NCBI RefSeq assembly: GCF_002742285.1
Contig: NZ_MDGM01000012.1
Span: 930,001-994,000, forward strand
Length of the DNA stretch: 64,000 bases
Direction: 5' to 3'
From: Paramylibacter kogurei
GTDB taxonomy: Bacteria; Pseudomonadota; Alphaproteobacteria; Rhodobacterales; Rhodobacteraceae
Made by a program: the position numbers and the translations under genes. Below, in pieces: positions 43,766 to 53,749 of the stretch. Position 1 is the stretch's first letter, and each line of letters starts with the position of its first letter. A model generated the notes under the pieces. The model saw only the letters and a program-made list of their open reading frames with translations, made no database searches and was not told the DNA's origin.

Positions 43766-44013
43766 GAATTTATTGTAAACAAACAGGACGTGAAGCACGT
43801 AAAATTCAGAACAAGAAAACTGATTTAGTACCAGTGTACAAGTGTTTTCCGCCGAATTGTGGCGTGAAAACAGATTCCAAAGCAATTAAATTTGAGCGAA
43901 TTGGTGATGCTGCAGATTATCTTTCTTCTGTCGAAGGTTCATCGATTAGAGTTGCTGCAAATGGAGAACATCGTAACGCGGTATTGCTAGGTTCTAAACT
44001 GGAAATCGGGTGA
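43762..44013 (+). CDS. Small orphan protein between pydC and hydA
   Basis: An 83-residue predicted protein that I do not recognise. The GTG at 43762 overlaps the pydC stop (GTGA), and the frame stays open to 44013, ending 16 bp before hydA. It is basic at the N-terminus (IYCKQTGREARKIQNKK), has three cysteines (IYCK, YKCFPPNCG), and ends in a more mixed stretch (DAADYLSSVEGSSIRV). No signal peptide or membrane helix is visible. Its base composition looks more AT-rich than pydC and hydA, which suggests a later insertion. It could also be a noncoding spacer with a chance frame. Confidence 0.5.
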   Translation: MRIYCKQTGREARKIQNKKTDLVPVYKCFPPNCGVKTDSKAIKFERIGDAADYLSSVEGSSIRVAANGEHRNAVLLGSKLEIG

Positions 44014-44029
44014 TCAACGGAGAACAAAA

Positions 44030-45493
44030 ATGACAACCAAAGTTATCAAAGGTGGCACTGTATGCACTGCCGATCGCACCTATAAGGCCGATGTTTTGAT
44101 CGAGGGTGAAATCATCAAACAGATTGGCGAAGATCTGAAGGGTGACGAATATATTGATGCAGAGGGCGCATATGTAATCCCGGGTGGCATTGATCCCCAT
44201 ACACATTTGGAAATGCCATTCATGGGCACAACGGCGGCGGAAACATTTGAATCGGGTACTTGGGCTGCGGCCTGTGGTGGCACAACGATGGTTGTTGATT
44301 TCTGTCTACCGGGCGAAGATGGCAGCATCAAAAACGCAATCAACGAATGGCACCGCAAATCCGCGCCACAAATCTGTTCCGATATTGGCTATCACATGGC
44401 GATTACGGGATGGGATGAAAATGTATTCACCGAAATGAAAGACGCTGTTGATATGGGCGTGAATAGTTTCAAACATTTCATGGCCTATAAGGGCGCATTG
44501 ATGATCGAAGACGATGAAATGTTTGCATCATTCAAACGCTGTGCCGAATTGGGCGCATTACCCATGGTTCACGCCGAAAACGGCGATCTGGTTGCCGAGA
44601 TGCAGCAAAAATATCTGGCCGAAGGGATCACAGGGCCAGAGGGCCATGCATATTCGCGCCCACCTGAATTCGAGGGCGAGGCAGCAAACCGTGCGATCAC
44701 CATTGCCGATGCCGCAGGTGTGCCATTGTATATTGTTCACGTTTCTTGCGAACAGGCGCACGAGGCCATTCGCCGTGCGCGCCAAAAGGGCATGCGTGTT
44801 TATGGCGAACCTCTTATTCAATTTCTGACACTCGATGAATCTGAATATTTCAACAAGGATTGGGAACATGCCGCACGCCGTGTGATGTCACCACCGTTCA
44901 GATCAAAAAATCACCAAGATAGCCTTTGGGCGGGTCTACAATCAGGCAGCTTACAAGTGGTAGCAACCGATCACGCCGCATTCACCACAGAACAAAAACG
45001 CATGGGTGTGGATAATTTCACCCTGATTCCGAATGGTTCCAACGGGTTAGAAGAACGTCTTGCCGTATTATGGACAGAGGGCGTGGAAACAGGGCGCCTT
45101 ACACCAAATGAATTTGTTGCAACAACATCAACAAATGTCGCTAAGATATTGAATATATATCCGAAAAAGGGCGCAATCGTAGAGGGTGCAGATGCCGATA
45201 TCGTGGTATGGGATCCAAAAATCAGCAAAACAATTTCGACCAGCAACCATCATTCTGTTCTGGATTACAACGTGTTTGAGGGGTTCGATGTGAAAGCACA
45301 GGCACGATATACGCTGTCGCGCGGTGATGTGATCTGGGCATGGGGCAAAAATAGCCAACCAAGCCCGGGCCGTGGTCGTTTCGTTCCACGCCCTGCATTT
45401 CCATCCGCGCACAAGGCATTGAGCCAATGGAAAGCATTGAACAGCCCGCGCAAAATCGAAAGAGACCCGCTAAACATCCCTTCAGGGATTTAA
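44030..45493 (+). CDS. hydA: Dihydropyrimidinase
   Basis: A 487-residue amidohydrolase that opens dihydrouracil and dihydrothymine rings. The metal motif is in GGIDPHTHLEMPFMG (about residues 53-67), the carboxylated lysine in SFKHFMAYKGA (about 147), and later His ligands in MVHAENG and IVHVSCEQAH. The Asp of VATDHAAF is also present. The length matches D-hydantoinase/dihydropyrimidinase. GGAGAACAAAA precedes the ATG. It acts between PreTA and PydC in the pathway, and the ABC importer genes follow. Confidence 0.93.
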   Translation: MTTKVIKGGTVCTADRTYKADVLIEGEIIKQIGEDLKGDEYIDAEGAYVIPGGIDPHTHLEMPFMGTTAAETFESGTWAAACGGTTMVVDFCLPGEDGSIKNAINEWHRKSAPQICSDIGYHMAITGWDENVFTEMKDAVDMGVNSFKHFMAYKGALMIEDDEMFASFKRCAELGALPMVHAENGDLVAEMQQKYLAEGITGPEGHAYSRPPEFEGEAANRAITIADAAGVPLYIVHVSCEQAHEAIRRARQKGMRVYGEPLIQFLTLDESEYFNKDWEHAARRVMSPPFRSKNHQDSLWAGLQSGSLQVVATDHAAFTTEQKRMGVDNFTLIPNGSNGLEERLAVLWTEGVETGRLTPNEFVATTSTNVAKILNIYPKKGAIVEGADADIVVWDPKISKTISTSNHHSVLDYNVFEGFDVKAQARYTLSRGDVIWAWGKNSQPSPGRGRFVPRPAFPSAHKALSQWKALNSPRKIERDPLNIPSGI

Positions 45494-45498
45494 ATAAG

Positions 45499-45512
45499 GC
45501 GGGTTCGCCCGC
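45499..45512 (+). other. UUCG-tetraloop hairpin between hydA and the ABC importer
   Basis: GCGGG and CCCGC pair around the loop TTCG, an unusually stable tetraloop. It lies 5 bp past the hydA stop and 18 bp before the GTG of the ABC ATPase. No U-run follows, so it more likely stabilises the upstream mRNA than terminates it. Confidence 0.5.
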
Positions 45513-45530
45513 AACCAAAGGAATACCCGC

Positions 45531-46316
45531 GTGAGCGAAGCAACTGTTATAGAAGCAAAAAACCTCAGCCTGACTTTTCAAACCAATGATGGCCCTGTGC
45601 ATGCATTGCAGGATATCAATCTGGAAATAAACAAGGGCGATTTTGTATCGTTCATTGGCCCATCTGGCTGTGGCAAAACCACGTTTTTACGGGTGATGGC
45701 GGATTTGGAAACGCCAACCGCGGGTGAAATTACCGTCAATGGAATGACCGCGCGCGAGGCACGTAAAAACCGCGCCTATGGCTATGTTTTTCAGGCGGCG
45801 GGTTTGTACCCATGGCGCACGATTGGGGGCAATATCAAGCTTCCCCTTGAAATCATGGGTTATTCCAAGGCCGAACAGGATGAACGTGTTGCGCGTGTGT
45901 TGGAATTGGTTGAACTCTCTGGCTTTGATCGCAAATTTCCTTGGCAGCTATCAGGCGGGATGCAGCAACGCGCAAGCATCGCACGCGCCCTTGCGTTTGA
46001 TGCGGATATTCTGTTGATGGATGAACCGTTTGGCGCGCTTGATGAAATTGTGCGTGACCATTTGAATGAACAGCTGCTCGCACTATGGGCACGTACGGAA
46101 AAAACCATTGGGTTTGTGACCCATTCAATTCCAGAGGCGGTGTATTTATCGACCAAGATCGTGGTGATGTCACCGCGCCCCGGTCGCATTGCCGATGTGA
46201 TTGAAAGCACTTTGCCACGTGAGCGCCCGCTCGATATTCGCGACACGCCAGAGTTTTTGGAAATTGCCCATCGTGTGCGTGATGGATTGCGTTTAGGGCA
46301 CGGCGATGATGTCTAG
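45531..46316 (+). CDS. ABC transporter ATPase (SsuB/TauB type), probable pyrimidine importer
   Basis: A 261-residue ATPase. Walker A is GPSGCGKTT (about 44-52), the signature LSGGMQQRASIARALA (about 140), and Walker B ILLMDEPFGALDEI. The family matches importers of the nitrate/sulfonate/pyrimidine-precursor group. The start is GTG, supported by AAAGGAAT upstream. It overlaps the first permease gene by 11 bp. Its place after hydA suggests import of pyrimidine bases or their degradation intermediates. Confidence 0.9.
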   Translation: MSEATVIEAKNLSLTFQTNDGPVHALQDINLEINKGDFVSFIGPSGCGKTTFLRVMADLETPTAGEITVNGMTAREARKNRAYGYVFQAAGLYPWRTIGGNIKLPLEIMGYSKAEQDERVARVLELVELSGFDRKFPWQLSGGMQQRASIARALAFDADILLMDEPFGALDEIVRDHLNEQLLALWARTEKTIGFVTHSIPEAVYLSTKIVVMSPRPGRIADVIESTLPRERPLDIRDTPEFLEIAHRVRDGLRLGHGDDV

Positions 46317-47190
46317 CGCGGGTTTCATATCGCGTTTTGCACCCGTGCTAACGATCATCGCGATCATTATTGCGGTCTGGTATGCAAGTGCCGTTGCGTT
46401 AAATGCGCCTTGGGCACAGGACAAGGCGAAACGGGCAGGGGTGACGTTATCGTTTTCTGAACTTGTGAGCGATACGTGGGCGCAGGAAAAACCAAAATTG
46501 CCGGCACCACACCAAGTTGCCACAGAGATTTACAACACCACTGTGATGAAAAAGATCACATCGAAACGATCCTTGATCTGGCACGGGTGGATAACGCTAT
46601 CCGCTACGCTGCTTGGCTTTGCGCTTGGCACGGGGCTTGGAATTTTGCTGGCCGTGGGCATTGTACACAGCCGTGCAATGGATTTATCGGTGATGCCTTG
46701 GGTGATTGCCAGCCAAACCATTCCGATTTTGGCCGTGGCGCCAATGATTATCGTGGTCTTGAATGCGGTTGGTATTTCTGGCTTGCTGCCAAAGGCGATG
46801 ATTTCAATGTATCTGTCATTCTTTCCAGTGGTGGTTGGCATGGTCAAAGGATTGCGTTCACCAAGTGCGATGCAGCTTGATCAGATGCGCACATGGAGCA
46901 CCCCCAAAAGCACCGTATTTTGGAAACTGCGCTTACCCAGTGCGATGCCATATTTGTTTACATCATTAAAAATCGGGATGGCCGCATCGCTGGTTGGTGC
47001 CATCGTTGGTGAATTGCCAACAGGCGCGGTTGCAGGGTTGGGTGCGCGTTTGCTGGCTGGAAGTTATTACGGACAAACCATTCAAATATGGAGCGCGTTA
47101 ATTTCCGCAGCGATCCTTGCGGCAGTTTTGGTTGCCCTGATCGGGTTAATCCAACGTATCACATTGCAACGGATGGGGATGCTACGATGA
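46306..47190 (+). CDS. ABC transporter permease (first)
   Basis: A 294-residue inner-membrane permease of the SsuC type with about six helices and the ATPase-coupling loop region around KAMISMYLSFFPVVVGMVKGLRS (about residues 165-190). Two adjacent ATGs (46306, 46309) are possible starts inside the end of the ATPase gene. The stop overlaps the second permease start (ATGA). It forms a heterodimer with the next gene product. Confidence 0.88.
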   Translation: MMSSAGFISRFAPVLTIIAIIIAVWYASAVALNAPWAQDKAKRAGVTLSFSELVSDTWAQEKPKLPAPHQVATEIYNTTVMKKITSKRSLIWHGWITLSATLLGFALGTGLGILLAVGIVHSRAMDLSVMPWVIASQTIPILAVAPMIIVVLNAVGISGLLPKAMISMYLSFFPVVVGMVKGLRSPSAMQLDQMRTWSTPKSTVFWKLRLPSAMPYLFTSLKIGMAASLVGAIVGELPTGAVAGLGARLLAGSYYGQTIQIWSALISAAILAAVLVALIGLIQRITLQRMGMLR

Positions 47191-48026
47191 TTTGGATCGC
47201 ATTTGGCATCGTATTTTGGGCGGCAATGTGGTGGTTAAACCTGCGCCTGTCCAAGGCTAAGCCAAACAAATTTACGGGCTTTGTCGTTCCAACCATTTTT
47301 GGTGTCACGATACTCGTTCTTTGGGAATGTTTGGTGCATGGTTTTGAAATTAGCCCAGTGTTATTACCCGCACCAAGCGCCATCGCGACACGTTTTGCAA
47401 ACAGTTTGCCCATCTTGTGGGTCGATTTTGTGCAGACCTTTGTCAAAGGTGCGCTATCTGGGTATATCCTTGGCTGTGGGGCGGCGTTTTTAACCGCAAT
47501 CGCGGTGGATCGATCACCGTTTTTACAGGCGGGATTGCTTCCCATCGGGAATTTTGTCGCCGCATTACCCATCGTTGGTATGGCTCCGATTTTGGTGATG
47601 TGGTTCGGATTTGATTGGCAATCAAAAGCGGCGGTTGTGGTTGTGATGGTGTTTTTCCCAATGCTTGTGAATACAGTCGAAGGGTTAAAAGCATCCGATC
47701 ACATGCAACGCGATTTGATGAAAACATATGGTGCTGGATATTTTCAAGCGCTTACGAAACTTCGATTGCCAGCGGCAATGCCGTTTATATTCAATGGGTT
47801 AAAGATATGTTCAACCCTTGCCTTGATCGGTGCGATTGTTGCGGAATTTTTCGGATCGCCCATCAAGGGCATGGGATTTCGCATTTCCACAGAAGTGGGG
47901 CGTTTGGCGCTTGATATGGTTTGGGCCGAAATAACAGTTGCCGCAATCGTTGGTTCGGCCTTTTATGGTATCATCGCATTAATCGAAAAAGCGGTGACAT
48001 TCTGGCACCCATCACAACGACGATAA
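47187..48026 (+). CDS. ABC transporter permease (second)
   Basis: A 279-residue permease paralog of its neighbour, with about six helices and the coupling loop KAAVVVVMVFFPMLVNTVEGLKAS (about residues 145-170). I chose the ATG at 47187, overlapping the previous stop; a longer frame from 47088 runs inside the first permease gene. The binding-protein gene follows after 45 bp. Confidence 0.88.
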   Translation: MIWIAFGIVFWAAMWWLNLRLSKAKPNKFTGFVVPTIFGVTILVLWECLVHGFEISPVLLPAPSAIATRFANSLPILWVDFVQTFVKGALSGYILGCGAAFLTAIAVDRSPFLQAGLLPIGNFVAALPIVGMAPILVMWFGFDWQSKAAVVVVMVFFPMLVNTVEGLKASDHMQRDLMKTYGAGYFQALTKLRLPAAMPFIFNGLKICSTLALIGAIVAEFFGSPIKGMGFRISTEVGRLALDMVWAEITVAAIVGSAFYGIIALIEKAVTFWHPSQRR

Positions 48027-48071
48027 GAAAGAGAAATTAAAACCAATACTTACAACAACAAGGAGACGATC

Positions 48072-49061
48072 ATGAACAAATATGTAACAACAGCACTCAC
48101 AGGTGTGCTCGCCTTGGGTGCGACGTTGGCTCAGGCTGCGGATGATGTGACGCTACAATTAAAATGGGTTACACAAGCGCAATTCGCGGGATACTACGTC
48201 GCTCTCGACAAAGGTTTTTATGGCGAAGAAGATTTGAACGTCACCATCAAACCAGGCGGCCCAGATATCGCGCCCGCACAGGTGATCGCGGGTGGTGGGG
48301 CGGATGTTGTTCTTGATTGGATGCCATCGGCACTTGCGTCTCGTGAAAAGGGTTTGGATTTGGTGAATATCGCACAGCCCTTTAAATCCTCTGGCATGAT
48401 GTTAACCTGTCGCAAAGATGCGGGTGTGGCAAGCCCCGATGACTTTGCCGATAAAACGCTGGGCGTTTGGTTCTTCGGCAATGAATATCCGTTCCTCAGC
48501 TGGATGAGCAAACTTGGCCTAAAAACTGATGGGTCCGCTGGTGGTGTGACCGTGTTGAAACAGGGTTTCAATGTTGATCCGTTGCTACAAGGGCAGGCGG
48601 CCTGTGTATCCACAATGACCTATAATGAATACTGGCAGGTAATTGATGCAGGGTTAACGCCTGATGATCTTCAGGTGTTCAAATACGAAGACCAAGGTGT
48701 CGCGACACTCGAAGATGGCATGTATGTTTTGGGTGAAAACCTAAAAGACGAAGCATTCAAAGACAAAATGGTTCGTTTTGTACGCGCCTCCATGAAGGGT
48801 TGGAAATATGCCGAAGCAAACCCAGACGAAGCAGCGATGATCGTTTTGGACAATGATGCATCGGGTGCGCAAACCGAAAAACATCAAAAACGCATGATGG
48901 GCGAAGTGGCAAAATTAACCGCTGGTTCAAATGGTGCACTTGATGTGGATGCATATCAACGCACGGTTGATAGCTTGTTATCAGGCGGTTCAGACCCTGT
49001 GATTACCAAGGAACCTGTTGGTGCTTGGACACATGAAATTTCGGATATTGCACTGAAATAA
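48072..49061 (+). CDS. ABC transporter binding protein (NMT1/THI5-like), probable pyrimidine binding
   Basis: A 329-residue exported protein with a signal peptide ending TLAQAADD (cleavage near residue 23) and the NMT1/THI5-like fold (LQLKWVTQAQFAGYYVALDKGFYGEEDL). This family binds pyrimidine-like and aromatic ring compounds in related transporters, fitting the reductive pyrimidine genes upstream. AAGGAGACGATC precedes the ATG. A terminator follows. Confidence 0.88.
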   Translation: MNKYVTTALTGVLALGATLAQAADDVTLQLKWVTQAQFAGYYVALDKGFYGEEDLNVTIKPGGPDIAPAQVIAGGGADVVLDWMPSALASREKGLDLVNIAQPFKSSGMMLTCRKDAGVASPDDFADKTLGVWFFGNEYPFLSWMSKLGLKTDGSAGGVTVLKQGFNVDPLLQGQAACVSTMTYNEYWQVIDAGLTPDDLQVFKYEDQGVATLEDGMYVLGENLKDEAFKDKMVRFVRASMKGWKYAEANPDEAAMIVLDNDASGAQTEKHQKRMMGEVAKLTAGSNGALDVDAYQRTVDSLLSGGSDPVITKEPVGAWTHEISDIALK

Positions 49062-49070
49062 ATCAATACG

Positions 49071-49096
49071 AAAGCCGCGTAAATTTGCGCGGCTTT
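49071..49096. terminator. Bidirectional terminator between the ABC importer and the DAO oxidase
   Basis: A 10-bp stem AAAGCCGCG(T)/(G)CGCGGCTTT (49071-49080 with 49087-49096, one G-U) has a 6-base loop. A-rich and T-rich flanks serve both strands. It starts 10 bp past the binding-protein stop and abuts the stop of the convergent oxidase. Confidence 0.8.
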
Positions 49097-50386
49097 CTAT
49101 CCCCAAAGACGATCGCGCAAACGATAGGCCATAACCGAGGGCACCAAAAACCACGGATGGCCGAAATAATATGGACGTGTGCGAAATGGTACATCGTCAA
49201 ATGCGCTGGCCTTATCCCGTAAACCCGCAACCGTTTGCCCAATGCGCATTCCAAGATAGCTGGCCATGCCAACCCCAGATCCACAATAACCCATTGCAAA
49301 ATGCAAACCACGATCATTGCCCGTGTGCATCATGGAATCAAATGTATATCCAACCTTGCCTGTCCAAGAATGGCTTACCTTAACCCCAAGTAATTGCGGG
49401 AAAATACGCGTCAATTCCTGGTGTAGTTTGGGTGCAGATTTTTTGGGATCCGTTTCACTTAATGAAACGCGCCCGCCAAACAGGATACGTTTTCGATCTG
49501 GCGATGGGCGGTAATAATATACCAATTTTCGCGTATCAGATAACACGCGATTGGTTGGCATAATTTCATCCATGACACTTGTGGGGATTTCATCGGTTGC
49601 GATAATATACGATCCAATTGGGATCACCCGACGTTGATGCCAGTTCGACAATCCCCCCGAATATCCGTTCGTTGCCAAAATCACTTGGTCGGCGGTTATC
49701 GTTCCGCGTTTCGTCGTCACACTAAAACAATTGGCGGTGCGATCAATTGCGGTTACGGGGCAGAATGACACCAAATGCGTACCTGCGTTGGTTGCAATAT
49801 TGCGCAATGATTGATGATATTTCGCGGGGTGAACGCTGGCGTGATGGGGATACACAACCCCACCATGATAAACATCTGTCCCAAGCTCTGAACTTAAATC
49901 GTGTTTTGATACAACAAACGCATCCGTTTTAATTTTACTGGCATCAAGAGTGCGTTGTAATTTTTCAAACGCTGATTTGCTATGCGCGCCGTGGAAACGT
50001 CCGCAAGGTTGATAATCACATTCAACATTTTCAGCGGCAATAAACGATTTGATGTAATCAAGGGATGCTTGCCCTTCGGCCATGATATTGCAAGCAAGTT
50101 CTGCGCCAAATTGATGTTTCAATTTGTCATAGCTTGGCTTTATCGATGTGGAAACTTGGCCACCATTTCGTGTGCTTGCACCATATCCGCAATCATTCGC
50201 ATCAACGATCAGCGTCGATAACCCCGCGCGTGCCGTTTGGATTGCGGCGTGTAATCCCGTATACCCAGAACCAATAATCAACACATCGGTTTTGGTTGGC
50301 AAACTGGCATCTGACGCTGGGGCGAGGGGTGCCGCATCCCACCAATATGGGGTTGGTTTAAAATCGTCGGTAAACAGATTTGTCAT
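49097..50386 (-). CDS. FAD-dependent amine/amino acid oxidase (DAO family, PuuB-like)
   Basis: A 429-residue flavoprotein of the DAO family. The N-terminal YWWDAAPL motif and FAD-binding [21 protein letters not shown] (about residues 35-55) with STRNGGQVS resemble gamma-glutamylputrescine oxidase and related amine oxidases. The C-terminal [14 protein letters not shown] completes the FAD site. It is the last gene of the operon that starts with the PotD-like gene and overlaps the GMC gene by 4 bp. The substrate is probably an amine taken up by that transporter. Confidence 0.87.
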   Translation of the reverse strand: MTNLFTDDFKPTPYWWDAAPLAPASDASLPTKTDVLIIGSGYTGLHAAIQTARAGLSTLIVDANDCGYGASTRNGGQVSTSIKPSYDKLKHQFGAELACNIMAEGQASLDYIKSFIAAENVECDYQPCGRFHGAHSKSAFEKLQRTLDASKIKTDAFVVSKHDLSSELGTDVYHGGVVYPHHASVHPAKYHQSLRNIATNAGTHLVSFCPVTAIDRTANCFSVTTKRGTITADQVILATNGYSGGLSNWHQRRVIPIGSYIIATDEIPTSVMDEIMPTNRVLSDTRKLVYYYRPSPDRKRILFGGRVSLSETDPKKSAPKLHQELTRIFPQLLGVKVSHSWTGKVGYTFDSMMHTGNDRGLHFAMGYCGSGVGMASYLGMRIGQTVAGLRDKASAFDDVPFRTRPYYFGHPWFLVPSVMAYRLRDRLWG

Positions 50387-52005
50387 TGCGCTGCCTGATC
50401 GGCCAATATCATATCGGCCCCTTTTTCACCCACCATAATTGCAGGTGCATTGGTGTTCCCAGATGTCACCGTGGGAAAAATCGACGCATCAACAACGCGC
50501 AGATTTTGAACCCCGTAAACCCGTAAACGTTGATCGACAACATCAACCGATGGATCAGTCCCCATTCGACATGTGCTGACGGGGTGAAAAACGGTTCCTG
50601 CATTGTTGCGAATAAATTCCAAAAATTCTGTATCGGATTGAATGTGCTCGCCCGGTGAAATTTCAAAATCTATGATTTCGGACAGCGCGGGCGTTTGCGC
50701 CAGTTGGCGCAGGAACGACATGCCCTCTATCAATTCTTGTCGATCAAATTCGGTATCAAGGTAATTTGGTTGAATTTCTGGCGCTTGGAACGGATCATTT
50801 GTTCGGATGTTCAAATACCCACGACTGGTGGGACGGGTGGGCTGTGCGGCCGTTAGAAACCCCGCAAAGGGATCTGGGTTCATCAAGGGGCGTTTGCCCG
50901 GTGGCGCTTTGGTATAGCTGACAGGTGAAAAGAATAGCTGCATGTTGGCGCGCGAAAGTTCGGGGCGTGTGCGGATAAATCCACCTGCTTGGTTAACACC
51001 CAATGATAATGGGCCGCGCCGCGTCAGCACATATCGCAATCCCTGCCAGAATTTTCCGCGCATGGAATGAAGCTGATTATTCAGGGATGGCACCTTGGAT
51101 CGGTATAGAAAATCAACGGCCAGATGGTCTTGCAAATGCTGACCAACACCATTTGATTGATGTACTACGTCGATACCGTGTTGTTTCAGCGTTTCTGGCG
51201 CACCCACACCCGACAATTGCAACAACTGAGGCGAATTAACTGCTCCTGCGGATAACACCACCTCGCGCTTTGCAAATGCGCGATGGGTTTGGCCGCGTTG
51301 TTGATATTCCACACCAATTGCCCGTTTACCATCAAACAAAATCCGCGTTGCATGTGCGCGTTTTTCGATACGCAGGTTTTTGCGTTTTTTCACACCGTGC
51401 AAATATGCGCGCGCCGCAGACATGCGAAATCCGTCTTTAGCGGTGTTTTGATATGTTCCAACGCCTTCTTGGCTTGCCCCATTAAAATCACGGTTATGGG
51501 GGATTTGCATTTGCGCGCCGGCCTGAATGAATTGATCGCAAAGCGGATGTAAATCACGATCCATTGTACACACATGCAACGGCCCACCAGTGTTGCGATA
51601 ATCATTGGCGCCTTGGTCGTTATTTTCCATTTTCAAAAAATAAGGAAACACATCATTCCAAGCCCAGCCATCATTGCCCATCTGCGCCCAATCATTGAAA
51701 TCATCATGTTGACCACGGATATAAACCATAGCGTTGATTGAACTAGACCCGCCAATCACTTTGCCTCGCGGCCAATATGAAACGCGATTGTTCAGGTTTG
51801 GGTTTGGTGCTGTTTCATACATCCAATTTAGGTGTTTGTTATAAAACGCTTTGCCATATCCAATAGGCATCCAAACCCAAAAGTTAAGATCGCTTCCGCC
51901 TGCCTCTAGCAACAACACTTTGTATTTGCCAGAATGGGTAAGACGATTAGCCAGAACACATCCCGCGGACCCAGCGCCAACGATAATGAAATCATATTGT
52001 TCCAT
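50383..52005 (-). CDS. GMC-family FAD oxidoreductase (choline/alcohol dehydrogenase-like)
   Basis: A 540-residue GMC oxidoreductase. The N-terminal FAD motif is [17 protein letters not shown] (residues ~7-23), [14 protein letters not shown] is near 85-98, and the C-terminal catalytic region contains HPVSTCRMG and [19 protein letters not shown]. Relatives oxidise choline, polyethylene glycol or other alcohols. It lies 8 bp after the second permease gene and overlaps the DAO oxidase gene, so both oxidases probably act on the imported compound. Confidence 0.9.
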   Translation of the reverse strand: MEQYDFIIVGAGSAGCVLANRLTHSGKYKVLLLEAGGSDLNFWVWMPIGYGKAFYNKHLNWMYETAPNPNLNNRVSYWPRGKVIGGSSSINAMVYIRGQHDDFNDWAQMGNDGWAWNDVFPYFLKMENNDQGANDYRNTGGPLHVCTMDRDLHPLCDQFIQAGAQMQIPHNRDFNGASQEGVGTYQNTAKDGFRMSAARAYLHGVKKRKNLRIEKRAHATRILFDGKRAIGVEYQQRGQTHRAFAKREVVLSAGAVNSPQLLQLSGVGAPETLKQHGIDVVHQSNGVGQHLQDHLAVDFLYRSKVPSLNNQLHSMRGKFWQGLRYVLTRRGPLSLGVNQAGGFIRTRPELSRANMQLFFSPVSYTKAPPGKRPLMNPDPFAGFLTAAQPTRPTSRGYLNIRTNDPFQAPEIQPNYLDTEFDRQELIEGMSFLRQLAQTPALSEIIDFEISPGEHIQSDTEFLEFIRNNAGTVFHPVSTCRMGTDPSVDVVDQRLRVYGVQNLRVVDASIFPTVTSGNTNAPAIMVGEKGADMILADQAAQ

Positions 52006-52013
52006 TTTTCAGC

Positions 52014-52871
52014 TCAACTTGGTGGATCACGTTGTACTGCAACACTGATCAACGCGAGCAGTCCAGAACCGACAATCAAGAAAAACGAAACCGCATTTAG
52101 CACAGGTGTTGATCCCACCTTGGCCATGCGATCATACATGGTGATGGTCAGCGGCGATTCAGATCCGACCAAAAACAATGTTGTGTTGAAATTTTCGAAC
52201 GATACCAAAAATCCAACAATCCCCGCCGCAATCATTGCAGGGCGCAGAAACGGCAGCGTGACACTTCGCAATACTTGAATGCGGCTGGCACCAAGATTTA
52301 GCGCGGCTTCTTCCATGGAATAGTCGAATTTTTTCAAACGTGCGGTGATGACCAACGACGTGATTGTTGTGATGAATGAAAACTGTCCCAGAACCACCAG
52401 CAAAATGCCCGGGCGCAAAAATTCCAGTTCCAGATTAAACCGATCCTCAACTCCATTTGCCATATTGCTGGCCAAAACCAAAATGGAAATACCCAAGATC
52501 ACACCAGGGATCACCAGCGGCAAAATCATCAGGATATAGAAAAAGTTTTTTGCGGGAAAATTACCCCGCACAAACAAAAACGCATTTGTCGTGCCAACGA
52601 ATACGGACAGGGTGGATACCAATATTCCGATGATGAAAGAATAGTATAATCCGCGCAGCAAGCGGCGATCATGGAACATGCCCAGTTTTGGTTCGGTATC
52701 ATTAAAAAACCAATCCAACGTAAAACCTTGCCAAGGCAGGGCGGGGAACAATGAATCGTTAAATGCAAATGCACCTGCTGCGATCAAAGGTGCGGCCAGA
52801 AATATGAAAAATGCCGCGACATACAAGCGATAGCCAAACATAAAGGCAGGATTTTTATTTGGGTTTGCCAT
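52014..52871 (-). CDS. ABC transporter permease (PotC-like)
   Basis: A 285-residue permease of the spermidine/putrescine type with about six helices and the coupling segment EEAALNLGASRIQVLRSVTLPFL (about residues 180-205). I chose the ATG at 52871 because GGAGGATCAC sits directly upstream; the longer frame to 52997 overlaps the partner permease. It pairs with the PotB-like product encoded 11 bp upstream. Confidence 0.9.
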   Translation of the reverse strand: MANPNKNPAFMFGYRLYVAAFFIFLAAPLIAAGAFAFNDSLFPALPWQGFTLDWFFNDTEPKLGMFHDRRLLRGLYYSFIIGILVSTLSVFVGTTNAFLFVRGNFPAKNFFYILMILPLVIPGVILGISILVLASNMANGVEDRFNLELEFLRPGILLVVLGQFSFITTITSLVITARLKKFDYSMEEAALNLGASRIQVLRSVTLPFLRPAMIAAGIVGFLVSFENFNTTLFLVGSESPLTITMYDRMAKVGSTPVLNAVSFFLIVGSGLLALISVAVQRDPPS

Positions 52872-52882
52872 GTGATCCTCCG

Positions 52883-53749
52883 CTAGCTTTTGGCGACTGT
52901 GTTGGCCAAGGTTTGACCAGATAATTTCAGGCCGAGCCAAACAACAAACGATGTGAACGCAAGCAACAAAAACCCAAATGCCGCGCCAGATTCCCAATTA
53001 AATCGGGTAATAAACTGATCGTAAATCTGTTCGGTAAACCAGCTTGAATTTTTCCCACCAAGCAAGATCGGGGTAAGATAGCTGCCCGCGGTCATCATAA
53101 AAACCACGATACAGCCCGACACAATACCTGGCATCGCATAGGGTACGATAATGCGGCGCAACACCGTATACCCATTTCCGCCAAGGTTATATCCCGCCTC
53201 GATCATCGCATCATCCATACCATCAAGCGTGGACACAAGCGGCACAATCATGAACAAAATCACGGTATAAACCAGCCCCATCACCACGGTGACATCATTA
53301 TAGAGAAATTCGATTGGCTCGCTCACCATTCCGCTCCATTGTAGGAAACTGGAAAACACGCCTGTTTCGCGTAACAATAATATCCAACCAAAAGCGCGGA
53401 TAAGATCGCTTACCCAAAGGGGGATAAGACAGAGCAAAAATAGCGCCCCACGTGAACGCCGCCCAGCAATTTTTGCGATGTAATATGCAATTGGAAAACC
53501 GATCAATAGCGCCAGAATGGTTACCAAAATTGACATGGATCCAGTACGCAACAACGTGTTCCAGTAAATGGGTTCGTTGATGAAATCGATATAATTGCCA
53601 AAGCCAAATTCATAAACGCGTGGCGCTACTTTTTCACGCAACGATAAAACGACCATGCCCAAATGGGGAAGGATAATCAGCAATAAAATCCACAACGCAA
53701 ATGGCGCAAATAACAAGATGAGCGACAGGCGTTTGATATCACTTTGCAT
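52883..53749 (-). CDS. ABC transporter permease (PotB-like)
   Basis: A 288-residue permease with six helices and the coupling segment DDAMIEAGYNLGGNGYTVLRRIIVPYA (about residues 178-205). The ATG at 53749 is preferred to a TTG three bases before it. The start overlaps the ATPase gene by 11 bp. Together with the PotC-like gene it forms the membrane channel of the importer. Confidence 0.9.
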   Translation of the reverse strand: MQSDIKRLSLILLFAPFALWILLLIILPHLGMVVLSLREKVAPRVYEFGFGNYIDFINEPIYWNTLLRTGSMSILVTILALLIGFPIAYYIAKIAGRRSRGALFLLCLIPLWVSDLIRAFGWILLLRETGVFSSFLQWSGMVSEPIEFLYNDVTVVMGLVYTVILFMIVPLVSTLDGMDDAMIEAGYNLGGNGYTVLRRIIVPYAMPGIVSGCIVVFMMTAGSYLTPILLGGKNSSWFTEQIYDQFITRFNWESGAAFGFLLLAFTSFVVWLGLKLSGQTLANTVAKS

